A DNA stretch of 27,705 bases from JBHIYN01 sp041984235 (GTDB lineage: Bacteria; Pseudomonadota; Gammaproteobacteria; Ga0077536): positions 1-27,705 of the forward strand of contig JBHIYN010000030.1 of assembly GCA_041984235.1 (NCBI GenBank), read 5' to 3'. Shown piece by piece: positions 16,503-24,294 of the stretch (position 1 is its first letter; each line of letters opens with the position of its first letter). The notes under the pieces were generated by a model. That model ran no database searches. It worked only from the letters and a program-made list of their open reading frames with translations, and was not told the origin of the DNA. The position numbers were made by a program, and so were the translations under genes.

Positions 16503-17480
16503 TCAGGAATCGTTGAGGTCGACGACGTGCAGCGCACCGGCGATGCCACCGATGATGGCGCGCTGGCCACCGAGGGACTTGATCGCACGCAGGTACAGGC
16601 GCACGGGTTTTCCATGATCGACCGTCGCCCAGCGCCCGTCGCGATAGGCGAGCATGGTGCCTTCGCCGCCGACGACGTACAGCGTGCCGGCCACCTCCTC
16701 GATGCCGAACAGCGACACCTGGGTACCGGTCGGCTGCAGGTTCCAGTTGCGACCGCCGTCGCTGGTATGCAGCACGCTGCCGCCGAGACCGATAACCCAA
16801 CCGTGCTGGCGATCGCGAAACAGTGCTTCCTGGGGGTAGAACTCGTCCGGCAGCGGCGGCAGGGCCTCCCAGGTCGCGCCGCCGTCGGTCGTCTCCAGCA
16901 CGGTGCCGAACTCGCCGGTGATGATGCCGTTGTGCGCGTCGAAGAACTGCACCGTGGTCAGGATGGCGTCCTCGTCGCGCGTGGTCTCCTGCCACGACTG
17001 CCCGAGATCGGCACTCGACCAGATGAAGGTGAAGCTACCCACCACCCACAGACGTCCGTCCGGCGCACAGGTGATCGACTGTGGCGTCTCCTCGGTGTCG
17101 TTCAGCGAGCGGCGCTGCCAGTTGCGGCCGCCGTCGTCGGAAACGAACACCACGCGATCGTAGGCGAGCGCCGCGAAGGTCCCGTCCGGACACACGGTAA
17201 CGTCGATCAGCGCCGGCCAGTCGGGCAGCTCGATGCGCTCGAAGCTGGCGCCCCCGTCGCCGGAGCGCAGAATGACGCCCTGGTTGCCGACGACCACGAC
17301 GTTGTCGCCGCCGGCGGCGGCGGCCTGGTAGCGATCGGTGCGGTGAATCGGGTCAGCGCGTTTCGCCTCGACACCGTCCAGCACCAGCGGTGCCTCGCAG
17401 CCCGCCACGAAGGCCGCCGCGCAGGCGGTCAGGATCGCTGCGCCGCAGCGCCGCAGGCTGCGCGTGATTGAGTGTGTCAC
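16503..17480 (-). CDS. YCF48-like beta-propeller lipoprotein
   Basis: This 325-aa protein begins at GTG with GGGGGAG 9 bp upstream. It has a signal sequence with lipobox VAGC (Cys28) followed by Glu, which fits outer-membrane sorting. The rest consists of repeated blades of the BNR/YCF48 type, such as SGDGGASFERI, SDDGGRNWQRR, TTDGGATWEAL and TSDGGRNWNLQ. The family is named after the photosystem II assembly factor but is common in non-photosynthetic bacteria, often beside RND/MMPL genes. It probably acts as a periplasmic partner of the transporter 8 bp downstream. It lies 88 bp downstream of dmpH on the same strand, so transcription from the meta-cleavage operon could continue into it. Confidence 0.9.
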   Translation of the reverse strand: MTHSITRSLRRCGAAILTACAAAFVAGCEAPLVLDGVEAKRADPIHRTDRYQAAAAGGDNVVVVGNQGVILRSGDGGASFERIELPDWPALIDVTVCPDGTFAALAYDRVVFVSDDGGRNWQRRSLNDTEETPQSITCAPDGRLWVVGSFTFIWSSADLGQSWQETTRDEDAILTTVQFFDAHNGIITGEFGTVLETTDGGATWEALPPLPDEFYPQEALFRDRQHGWVIGLGGSVLHTSDGGRNWNLQPTGTQVSLFGIEEVAGTLYVVGGEGTMLAYRDGRWATVDHGKPVRLYLRAIKSLGGQRAIIGGIAGALHVVDLNDS

Positions 17481-17568
17481 CAGCTAACTCCCCCGCATGG
17501 TGATTGGGCGCGTCCGTAACGGATGGTAAACGACGCCGCCACCGTCACGTCAGGACGGCACCGTATGG

Positions 17569-18357
17569 TCAGACGAAGCGCATCGACAAGGCTCCGAGAT
17601 CCTGCAGACGCACGTTGAAACTGTCGCCGCGCGCGACGCCGATCGCGGCGGTGATACCGCCGGTCATGATGAACGTCCCGGCCGGGATGTAATCGCCGCG
17701 CCGGGCCAGCGAGTTGGCGAGCATCGCCACCGACTCGGCGGGATGCCCGAGCACCGCGGCGCCGGCGCCGAGCTCGACGACCTTGCCGTTCTTCTCCACC
17801 ACCAGGCCGATGGTCGGCAGGTCGACCTCGCCGACGCGGCGCGGCCGGCCGCCGGTGACGAAGCCGGCCGCCGAGGTGTTGTCGGCAACCACGCTGACCA
17901 GGTCGAAGCGGAAGTTCTCGTAACGGGAATCCAGCACTTCCACCGCCGGCAACACGAACTCGGTCGCCGCCAGCACCTGGGCCAGGTGACAGCCCGGGCC
18001 GCGCAGATCACGATTCGTGACGAGCGCGATCTCGGCCTCGATGCGCGGCGCAATGTAGCGGTCCATCGGGATCTCGGCCCCGTCACCGTAGGCGCCGTAG
18101 TCGCACATGAAGCCGAACACCGGCTCCTCGACGTTCATCTGCTTCATCTTGGCCTTGGAGGTGAGTCCGGCCTTGAGCCCGGCGATGCGCACCCCCTGCG
18201 CCAGCTTGGAATCCCGTATCGCGTTCTGGATGGCATAGGCGTCGTCCCAGTCGAGATCCGGGTACTCGTCGGTGATCTTGGTGATCGCCCGGCGCTCGCG
18301 CTCGGCCGTCTCCAGGCGCTCGGCAAGGGCCTTGACGGTGTTGTCGTCGAGCGTCAT
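17569..18357 (-). CDS. dmpH: 4-oxalocrotonate (2-oxo-3-hexenedioate) decarboxylase
   Basis: This 262-aa cytoplasmic enzyme decarboxylates 2-oxo-3-hexenedioate to 2-oxopent-4-enoate with Mg2+. The GLTSKAKMKQMNVEEPVFGF segment separates DmpH/XylI from the homologous hydratase. The metal-binding acidic residues are E107, E109 (PRIEAEIAL) and E140. The GSSSDNT-equivalent VVADNTSAAGFV segment is also present. It overlaps the aldolase stop by an ATGA, implying translational coupling. In Pseudomonas the hydratase and decarboxylase form a complex; here they are separated by F and G, as in the usual dmpEFGH order. Confidence 0.93.
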   Translation of the reverse strand: MTLDDNTVKALAERLETAERERRAITKITDEYPDLDWDDAYAIQNAIRDSKLAQGVRIAGLKAGLTSKAKMKQMNVEEPVFGFMCDYGAYGDGAEIPMDRYIAPRIEAEIALVTNRDLRGPGCHLAQVLAATEFVLPAVEVLDSRYENFRFDLVSVVADNTSAAGFVTGGRPRRVGEVDLPTIGLVVEKNGKVVELGAGAAVLGHPAESVAMLANSLARRGDYIPAGTFIMTGGITAAIGVARGDSFNVRLQDLGALSMRFV

Positions 18358-19391
18358 TGGCGAGCCTCCGCGCGCGCCGCTTCCCGCAGGTTGAGCGCGA
18401 CGTCCTCGATCATGTCTTCCTGTCCGCCGATGGTCTTCATGCGGCCGAGCTCGACCAGGATCTCGCTCGACGGCACGCCGTACTTCTGGCCGGCGCGCTG
18501 TGCGTGCAGCAGGAACGAGGAGTAGACGCCGGCGTAGCCGAGAATGAGCGAATCGCGGTCGACGCGGATTGGCTGGTCCATCATTGGCACCACGATGTCC
18601 TCGGCCACGTCCATCAGTGCGAACACGTCGACCCCGCTGTCCGCGCCCATGCGCTCGAGCACCGCCGCGAAGACTTCCAGCGGCGTGTTGCCGGCGCCGG
18701 CGCCCAGCCCGGCGACCGAGCCGTCGATACGCGCGGCGCCGGCCTCGACCGCGGCCAGCGAGTTGGCGACACCCATGGCCATGTTGTGGTGGCCGTGGAA
18801 ACCGATCTCGATGCTGTCGTCGATCGCCTCGCGCAACGTGCCGATGCGCGCGCTGACGTCATCGGGCAGCATGTAGCCGGCGGAGTCGGTGCAGTAGATG
18901 ACGTTGGCGCCGTAGGACACCATCAGCTTCGCCTGCTCGAGCAGATCGGCCGGGCTGACCATGTGCGCCATCATGAGAAAACCCACGGTGTCGAGACCAA
19001 GCTTCGCCGATTCGGCGATGTGCTGCTCGGAGACGTCGGCCTCGGTGCAGTGCGTGGCGACGCGGATCGTCTTCACGCCGCAGTCCTTCGCCATGTGCAG
19101 GTGCTCGACGGTACCGATGCCCGGCAGCAGCAGGGCCGAGATCGCGGCCTGCTTCATGTGCGGCACGACCGCGCGCAGGTACTCCTCGTCGGTGTGCGCG
19201 GGGAAGCCGTAGTTGATTGAAGCACCGCCCAGCCCGTCGCCGTGCGTAACCTCGATCAGCGGCACCCCGGCCGCGTCCAGCGCGCTCGCCACCGCGACCA
19301 TCTGCTCGACGGAAATCTGGTGGCGCTTGGCGTGCATGCCGTCACGCAGGCACATGTCGTGCAGCCTGACCTTCCTGCCCTTCAGGTTCAT
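18354..19391 (-). CDS. dmpG: 4-hydroxy-2-oxovalerate aldolase
   Basis: This 345-aa class II aldolase cleaves 4-hydroxy-2-oxovalerate to pyruvate and acetaldehyde. The TIM-barrel motifs fit DmpG/BphI: R16-D17 (CLRDGMH), H20 as the likely catalytic base, and metal ligands H199 and H201 in GFHGHHN. The C-terminal helical part (SFLLHAQRAGQKYGVP, then GQEDMIEDVALNL) forms the interface with the acylating dehydrogenase, to which acetaldehyde is channelled. It lies 22 bp after dmpF and overlaps dmpH by 4 bp (ATGA). Confidence 0.96.
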   Translation of the reverse strand: MNLKGRKVRLHDMCLRDGMHAKRHQISVEQMVAVASALDAAGVPLIEVTHGDGLGGASINYGFPAHTDEEYLRAVVPHMKQAAISALLLPGIGTVEHLHMAKDCGVKTIRVATHCTEADVSEQHIAESAKLGLDTVGFLMMAHMVSPADLLEQAKLMVSYGANVIYCTDSAGYMLPDDVSARIGTLREAIDDSIEIGFHGHHNMAMGVANSLAAVEAGAARIDGSVAGLGAGAGNTPLEVFAAVLERMGADSGVDVFALMDVAEDIVVPMMDQPIRVDRDSLILGYAGVYSSFLLHAQRAGQKYGVPSSEILVELGRMKTIGGQEDMIEDVALNLREAARAEARQ

Positions 19392-19413
19392 TGCAAAATC
19401 CTCCCGTGCCGCT

Positions 19414-20322
19414 TCAGGCGTTGACTGCCGTAAGCTGCAGTGTGCCGTCCTCGATCTCCTGCGCGAACATTTCAGCGGTGCGCAGCGCGGCGGCGGTCAT
19501 GATGTCGAGATTGCCGGCGTAATTCGGCAAGTAGTCACCGAGCCCCTCGACTTCCAGGTATATCGAGACCCGGTTACCGTCGAACACCGGCCCGTTCTTG
19601 AGCCGGTAGCCGGGCACGTATTTCTGCACCTCCGCGATCATGGCGTGCACGGACTGCGTGATGGCCGCCTCGTCGGGCGTCTCGCGGGTCAGGCAGTGCA
19701 CCGTGTCGCGCATGATCAGCGGCGGCTCGGCCGGATTGAGAATGATGATCGCCTTGCCCTTGTCCGCACCGCCAATCTTCTCCACCGCACCGGCCGTGGT
19801 GCGGGTGAACTCGTCGATATTCTTGCGCGTTCCGGGACCGGCCGACTTGCTCGCCACGGTGGCGACGATCTCGGCGTAGCCGACCGGCTGGATACGCGAC
19901 ACCGCGGCAACCATGGGAATGGTCGCCTGGCCGCCGCAGGTGACCATGTTGACGTTCATTTCCTGCTTGCCGACGTGCTCGGCGAGATTTACCGGCGGTA
20001 CGCAGTAGGGACCGATCGCGGCCGGCGTGAGGTCGATCATGAGCACACCTTTCGCCGCCAGCCTGGCCGCGTTTTCGGCATGCACGTAGGCCGAGGTCGC
20101 ATCGAAGGCCATCTGGATGTTGTCGGCCTCGATGTGCGGCAGCAGGCCGTCCACACCTTCGTGCGTGGTCTTGAGGCCGGCGGCCTCGGCCCGCCTGAGG
20201 CCGTCCGAATCGGGGTCTATGCCGACCATCCAGACCGGGTTGACATGGGCGCTTCGGAGCGCCTTGATCATGAGATCGGTGCCGATGTTGCCGGAACCGA
20301 TGAGGGCTGCGTTGACTGCCAC
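19414..20322 (-). CDS. dmpF: Acetaldehyde dehydrogenase (acylating)
   Basis: This 302-aa enzyme converts acetaldehyde, NAD+ and CoA to acetyl-CoA and NADH in a channelling complex with DmpG. It has an N-terminal Rossmann motif GSGNIG (residues 9-14) and a catalytic C129 in NMVTCGGQATIP. The SAGPGTRKNIDEFTRTT segment, typical of DmpF/BphJ/MhpF, is present and complete. It is 10 bp downstream of the hydratase gene and 22 bp upstream of the aldolase gene, in the standard E-F-G order. Confidence 0.96.
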   Translation of the reverse strand: MAVNAALIGSGNIGTDLMIKALRSAHVNPVWMVGIDPDSDGLRRAEAAGLKTTHEGVDGLLPHIEADNIQMAFDATSAYVHAENAARLAAKGVLMIDLTPAAIGPYCVPPVNLAEHVGKQEMNVNMVTCGGQATIPMVAAVSRIQPVGYAEIVATVASKSAGPGTRKNIDEFTRTTAGAVEKIGGADKGKAIIILNPAEPPLIMRDTVHCLTRETPDEAAITQSVHAMIAEVQKYVPGYRLKNGPVFDGNRVSIYLEVEGLGDYLPNYAGNLDIMTAAALRTAEMFAQEIEDGTLQLTAVNA

Positions 20323-20332
20323 GTGAGCCTCC

Positions 20333-21118
20333 TTAAACGAATCTGACGGCGCAGGTGCCGATACCGCCGATGGCCATGTGCATGCTGTCGCCGGGGCTGA
20401 CCGGCTGCAGCGGCACCAGCGAGCCGGACAGGATGACCTCGCCGGCCTTGAGCGGAATGCCGATTGCCCCCAGCGTGTTGGCCAGCCAGGTCACGCAGTT
20501 GACCGGCGAGCCCAGCGCGGCCGCGCCGGCGCCGGTCGAGATGATCTCGCCGTTCAGGTGCACGACGATGCCGCAGGTGGCGAGGTCGACGTCGAGCGGG
20601 CTGACCGCCCGGTCCCCCATCACCACCACGCCGCATGACGCGTTGTCGGCGATGGTGTCCTGGATTTTGATCTTCCAGTCGGTGATGCGGGAATCGACGA
20701 TCTCGCAGCACGGCATGACGAAATCGGTGGCCCGGATGACGTCGGCATTGGTTACCCCGGGCCCTTCGAGATCGTCCTTGAGTACGAACGCGACCTCGCC
20801 CTCGGCGCGCGGCTGGATGAGCTCGCCGGAGGCCGACACCTCGGCGCCGGTGGCGTACATCATGCGGTCGGTGAGGTAGCCGAAATCGGGCTGGTGCACG
20901 TCCAGCATGGTCATCACCGCCTGGCTGGTGACGCCGATCTTCTTGCCCACGACCTGCTCGCCGGCAGCGGTGCGCCGCTCGAGCATACGCAGCGACACGC
21001 GATAGGCGTCCTCTATGGTGATGTCCGGCGCCTGCTCGGTCAGCGGCGCGATGGTCCTGCGGGCGACCATCGCCTCGTAGAGGGCGTCGCCGAAAGCTTC
21101 GATTTTCTTGTCGTCCAT
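20333..21118 (-). CDS. dmpE: 2-oxopent-4-enoate (2-hydroxypenta-2,4-dienoate) hydratase
   Basis: This 261-aa member of the fumarylacetoacetate hydrolase-like family adds water to 2-hydroxypenta-2,4-dienoate, giving 4-hydroxy-2-oxovalerate. GKKIGVTSQAVMTMLDVHQ followed by PDFGYLTD is the hallmark of the hydratase branch (DmpE/XylJ/MhpD). Metal ligands E106, E108 (PRAEGEVAF) and E139 are in place. The start is an ATG 16 bp past the dmpC stop. It is homologous to the decarboxylase gene 2 kb downstream. Confidence 0.95.
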   Translation of the reverse strand: MDDKKIEAFGDALYEAMVARRTIAPLTEQAPDITIEDAYRVSLRMLERRTAAGEQVVGKKIGVTSQAVMTMLDVHQPDFGYLTDRMMYATGAEVSASGELIQPRAEGEVAFVLKDDLEGPGVTNADVIRATDFVMPCCEIVDSRITDWKIKIQDTIADNASCGVVVMGDRAVSPLDVDLATCGIVVHLNGEIISTGAGAAALGSPVNCVTWLANTLGAIGIPLKAGEVILSGSLVPLQPVSPGDSMHMAIGGIGTCAVRFV

Positions 21119-21134
21119 TCGCGGGTCTCTTGGT

Positions 21135-22631
21135 TCAGAGCTTCATGCAGACGTTGCGCAGCTCGGTGTAGAACTCGAGTGAGTGCACGCCGCCCTCGCG
21201 GCCGATGCCCGAGTGCTTGGAGCCGCCGAAAGAGGTGCGCAGGTCGCGCAGGAACCAGCAGTTCACCCAGGTGATGCCGACCTCGATACGCTCGGCGACG
21301 CGGTGGGCGCGCGCCGCCTGTTGCGTCCAGATGGTGGTGCACAGGCCGTAATCGGTATCGTTGGCGCGCGCCACGACCTCGTCTTCGTCGTCGAACGGCG
21401 CGACGTGGCAGCAGGGACCGAAAATCTCTTCGCGGATGATCGGCGAGTCGTCCGGCAGCCCGGTCCAGATGGTCGGCTCGATCCAGAAGCCGCCGGCATG
21501 CGCATCCGGCACCTGCGGCACGCCGCCGCCGGTGACGACCTCAGCGCCGAGCTCTGCCGCGCGCGCGTAATAGCCGAGCACCTTGCTGCGCTGCTGGGCG
21601 GACACCATCGGTCCCATGCCGGTCGCGTCGTCCTCGGGCGGGCCGATTTTGAGGCCCTCGGCGCGCGCCTTCAGCGCCTCCACGAAGCGTTCGAAAATCG
21701 GCCGCTCCACGTAGACGCGCTCGGTGCCGAGACAGACCTGGCCGCAGTTGGCGAAGGCGGCGCGGGCGATGCCGTCGACCGCGGCATCGAAGTCGCTGTC
21801 GGCGAAGACCACGCCAGCATTCTTGCCGCCGAGCTCGAAGGAGACGTCACGGATCCCGACCGCGGCGTTCTGCATGATGGCGGTGCCGGTGACGGTCTCG
21901 CCGGTGAACGTGATCGCGTCGACGCCGGGATGCCGGGTCAGGAATTCGCCGGTCGAACCGCCGCCGAAACCGTTGACCACGTTGTACACGCCGGGCGGCA
22001 CGCCGACCTCGTTCATGACTTCGCCGAGCAGGGTGGCAGTCGCCGGGGTCTCTTCCGACGGCTTGACCACGACCGTGTTGCCGCAGGCGAGCGCCGGACC
22101 CACCTTCCAGGTCATCAGCAGCAGCGGCAGGTTCCACGGGCAGATGACCCCGATCACGCCCTTGGGCACGCGTACGCCGTAGTTGAGCGCGCCGGCGCCG
22201 TCCGGGGTGTCCATGCGGAAGCACTCGGTCGGCACGTTGCGCACGATGTCGGCGAAGACCTTGAAGTTGGCGGCGCCGCGCGGAATGTCGATGTGGCGCG
22301 CGAGCGCGTACGGCTTGCCGGTGTCGCGGCACTCGGCGGCGAGGAACTCGTCGAAGCGTTCGTTGACGCGATCGGCGACCCGGAACAGCAACTCGCTGCG
22401 CTCGGCCACGGTCATGCGCCCCCACGGGCCCTGCATGGCCTCGCGCGCGGCGCGCACGGCACGGTCGACGTCCTCCGCGCTGGCTTCGTGTACCTGCGCG
22501 TAGACCTGGCCGGTCACCGGGTCGAAATTGTCGAAGGTCGCCTGGCGGCCGGAAGCGTGAAACTCGCCGGCAATGAAGTTCTTCATCTCGACCGGGGCGG
22601 AACGCCCGAGGTCTGATGCGGGGGTGGACAT
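21135..22631 (-). CDS. dmpC: 2-hydroxymuconic semialdehyde dehydrogenase
   Basis: This 498-aa NAD+-dependent aldehyde dehydrogenase oxidises the ring-fission product to 4-oxalocrotonate (2-hydroxymuconate). Key residues are the general base E266 (FELGGKN), the nucleophile C300 (CGQVCLGTERV), PWNLP at 165-169 and the NAD-binding TFTGET at 241-246. Length and motifs match DmpC/XylG. GAGGTAG, 7 bp upstream, supports the ATG at 22631. It is second in the operon, 19 bp after the glutathione S-transferase. With no hydrolase gene (dmpD) in sight, the dehydrogenase branch looks like the only route here. Confidence 0.95.
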   Translation of the reverse strand: MSTPASDLGRSAPVEMKNFIAGEFHASGRQATFDNFDPVTGQVYAQVHEASAEDVDRAVRAAREAMQGPWGRMTVAERSELLFRVADRVNERFDEFLAAECRDTGKPYALARHIDIPRGAANFKVFADIVRNVPTECFRMDTPDGAGALNYGVRVPKGVIGVICPWNLPLLLMTWKVGPALACGNTVVVKPSEETPATATLLGEVMNEVGVPPGVYNVVNGFGGGSTGEFLTRHPGVDAITFTGETVTGTAIMQNAAVGIRDVSFELGGKNAGVVFADSDFDAAVDGIARAAFANCGQVCLGTERVYVERPIFERFVEALKARAEGLKIGPPEDDATGMGPMVSAQQRSKVLGYYARAAELGAEVVTGGGVPQVPDAHAGGFWIEPTIWTGLPDDSPIIREEIFGPCCHVAPFDDEDEVVARANDTDYGLCTTIWTQQAARAHRVAERIEVGITWVNCWFLRDLRTSFGGSKHSGIGREGGVHSLEFYTELRNVCMKL

Positions 22632-22650
22632 GACGGGCTACCTCGTCGAA

Positions 22651-23451
22651 TCAGGCCGCACGGGCCTGGAGAATTTCGCTGATCTTGCGCCAGGCGGGCG
22701 CGCCGCGGCGGCCGAGATCGGTCAGCGTGTCGGGCGGGAAGTCGGCGGCCACGCCACTCTGGTAGGAGGCGCGCTCGCGCACCCGCGCGTACCACGCGGC
22801 GACCCGCGAATAAGCGCCGTACCAGTCGGCCCAACCGAACTGGAACAGGGTCTGGAAGTAGGGCGCGACGGCCGCGTCGGCGAGCGAGAAGGCATCGCCC
22901 GCCAGCCATTGATGATCGGCCAGGGTGGCTTCCATCTCGGCCATGGTCGCGGTATAGACGCCGACAGCGTCGGCCACGTCCGGGGCGTCGTAGCCCAGCT
23001 CGAGCAGGCGGCGCTGACGCTCGCGCCGCGGCTTCTCGACCACGCGATCGATCATCGCCTGCTGCTCGGCGGGGCTCATGGCGCGCAGCTTGTCGGCCAT
23101 CACCAGCGGCCATTGCAGGGCGCCGCAGGACGGGTGCAGCTTGTTGTCCACGTGCTTCATCCACACGCGCATGCGCGCGGTCAGCCACGGGTCGGCCGGA
23201 CGCAGCGCGGGCCGCGGATAACGGTCCTCGAGGTACTCGCAGATGATCGAGGATTCGATCACCGGCCGGCCGTCGTCGACCAGGGTCGGCACCACGCCGA
23301 GCGGGTTGAGCTCGAGGTAAGCCGGCTCGAGGTTGGCCTTGGCCGGCAGGTCGACGAATCGCGCCGTCCACGCCAGCCCCTTCTCGGCCAGCACGATGCG
23401 CACTTTCTGTGCGCACGGCGACATCGGGTGCGTATAAAGTTCGAGCGCCAT
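22651..23451 (-). CDS. Glutathione S-transferase family protein
   Basis: This 266-aa protein has an N-terminal thioredoxin-fold domain with HPMSPCAQKVRIVL (residues 8-21, likely Ser/Cys active site), the cis-Pro loop GVVPTL and the ES glutathione-binding pair (IESS). A longer than usual helical C-terminal domain follows. GST genes accompany several aromatic operons (for example bphK in biphenyl clusters), where they dehalogenate or detoxify electrophilic ring-fission products. It is the first gene of the dmpCEFGH operon, with an AAGGGGA Shine-Dalgarno and a leader of about 45 nt from the predicted promoter. The substrate cannot be told from the sequence. Confidence 0.9.
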   Translation of the reverse strand: MALELYTHPMSPCAQKVRIVLAEKGLAWTARFVDLPAKANLEPAYLELNPLGVVPTLVDDGRPVIESSIICEYLEDRYPRPALRPADPWLTARMRVWMKHVDNKLHPSCGALQWPLVMADKLRAMSPAEQQAMIDRVVEKPRRERQRRLLELGYDAPDVADAVGVYTATMAEMEATLADHQWLAGDAFSLADAAVAPYFQTLFQFGWADWYGAYSRVAAWYARVRERASYQSGVAADFPPDTLTDLGRRGAPAWRKISEILQARAA

Positions 23452-23501
23452 GAGCGGTCCCCTTCCGGTCTGCGGACCGCGCCGGGCGCGTCCGAGTGGC
23501 G

Positions 23502-23530
23502 ATTATAGGCAGCCTCCCACGAAATATCGA
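23502..23530 (-). promoter_or_regulatory. Predicted sigma70 promoter of the GST-dmpCEFGH operon
   Basis: Read on the minus strand, a perfect TATAAT (23502-23507) is preceded by a 17-bp spacer and TCGATA (23525-23530), which matches 4 of 6 bases of the -35 consensus. The expected start of transcription is near 23495, about 45 nt before the GST start codon. The -35 lies inside the AAATATCGATATTT palindrome, so a bound repressor would block polymerase. Confidence 0.65.
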
Positions 23531-23568
23531 TATTTTTATTTTTTATCGACAGTATTTCGATTTGTCGA
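23522..23568. promoter_or_regulatory. AT-rich operator region with two palindromes
   Basis: A 14-bp perfect palindrome AAATATCGATATTT (23522-23535) and an inverted repeat TCGACA-N11-TGTCGA (23546-23568) lie in an AT-rich island quite unlike the surrounding DNA. The TCGA core occurs four times (23527, 23546, 23557, 23565). The palindromes overlap the -35 elements of both divergent promoter candidates. The neighbouring GntR-family regulator is the obvious binder, allowing it to control both the catabolic operon and itself. Confidence 0.6.
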
Positions 23569-23583
23569 CGAGGCTGCTATGGT
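23555..23583 (+). promoter_or_regulatory. Predicted extended -10 promoter of the GntR regulator gene
   Basis: TTTCGA (23555-23560), a 17-bp spacer and TATGGT (23578-23583) with an upstream TGC (extended -10) precede the regulator gene. Transcription would start near 23590, about 33 nt before the ATG. The -35 falls within the TCGACA-N11-TGTCGA repeat, which suggests autoregulation. Confidence 0.5.
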
Positions 23584-23622
23584 TCTGCGGCGCGATCCAC
23601 AGCCACAGCAAGGGCCAGATCC

Positions 23623-24294
23623 ATGACCAGAACCGCCGGCCGGACCCTGAGCGAGTCGGCCTACGAGCGCCTGCGCAACGACATCATCGCCGGGCGCCTG
23701 CCGCCCGAGGCCAAGCTGCGCATCGACGACCTGCGCCAGGAGTACGACACCGGCGCGAGTCCCCTGCGCGAAGCGCTCAGCCGCCTCGCCGGCGAGGGTT
23801 TCGTCACGGCCGAGGGCCAGCGCGGCTTCAACGTAGCGCCGCTGTCGCTGAAGGATCTCGACGAGATCACCCACCTGCGCACCCTGCTCGAGTGCGAGGC
23901 GATCGAACAGTCCATTCGCCATGGCGGCGATACCTGGGAGTCGAATCTGGTCGCCGCGTTTCATCACCTGGGCAAGGTCGACCAGGCGCGCGAGCAGGAC
24001 GTGACCGAGTGGGAGCGACGCAACCAGGATTTTCACGAAGCCCTGATCGCCGCCTGCGACTCGGGCTGGCTGCTGCGCCTGCGCCGTACCCTTTACGAGC
24101 AGCACAAGCGCTACCGGCTGATCTCCATCCTCGGCCACGACGCCGAGCGCGACGTGCATGCCGAGCACCAGGCCATCTTCGACGCGGCGCTCGCGCGCGA
24201 TGCGACGGCCGCGCGCAAGGCGACCGCCGTGCACATCCAGCGCACCGCCGAGACCACGCGCGCGGCTTTCGCCAGCCTCGCCGGGCCGGGCTAG
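23623..24294 (+). CDS. GntR family (FadR/FCD subfamily) transcriptional regulator
   Basis: This 223-aa regulator has an N-terminal winged helix (about 7-72; AYERLRNDIIAGRLPP, then GASPLREALSRLAGEGFV) and an FCD ligand-binding domain (about 78-212). The likely metal/ligand-binding residues are N134-x3-H138, H182 and H204. GntR-type repressors such as AphS and BphS control phenol and biphenyl meta-pathways in other proteobacteria. It is divergent from the GST-dmpCEFGH operon and shares a 171-bp control region with it. Its stop overlaps the end of the convergent Sel1 gene by 4 bp. The start is supported by AAGGG 8 bp upstream. The effector is probably a pathway intermediate, but this is not visible in the sequence. 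Confidence 0.93.
   Translation: MTRTAGRTLSESAYERLRNDIIAGRLPPEAKLRIDDLRQEYDTGASPLREALSRLAGEGFVTAEGQRGFNVAPLSLKDLDEITHLRTLLECEAIEQSIRHGGDTWESNLVAAFHHLGKVDQAREQDVTEWERRNQDFHEALIAACDSGWLLRLRRTLYEQHKRYRLISILGHDAERDVHAEHQAIFDAALARDATAARKATAVHIQRTAETTRAAFASLAGPG

Noticed and set aside
16495..16995. N-terminal extension of the MMPL transporter frame
   Set aside because: The residues are Arg/His/Ala-rich, as expected for an out-of-frame reading of the YCF48 gene on the same strand. The sensible start is MDTSQLFPAF at 16494.
21183..22616. 477-codon open frame on the plus strand
   Set aside because: It is the mirror of dmpC, whose catalytic Glu and Cys motifs fix the true strand.
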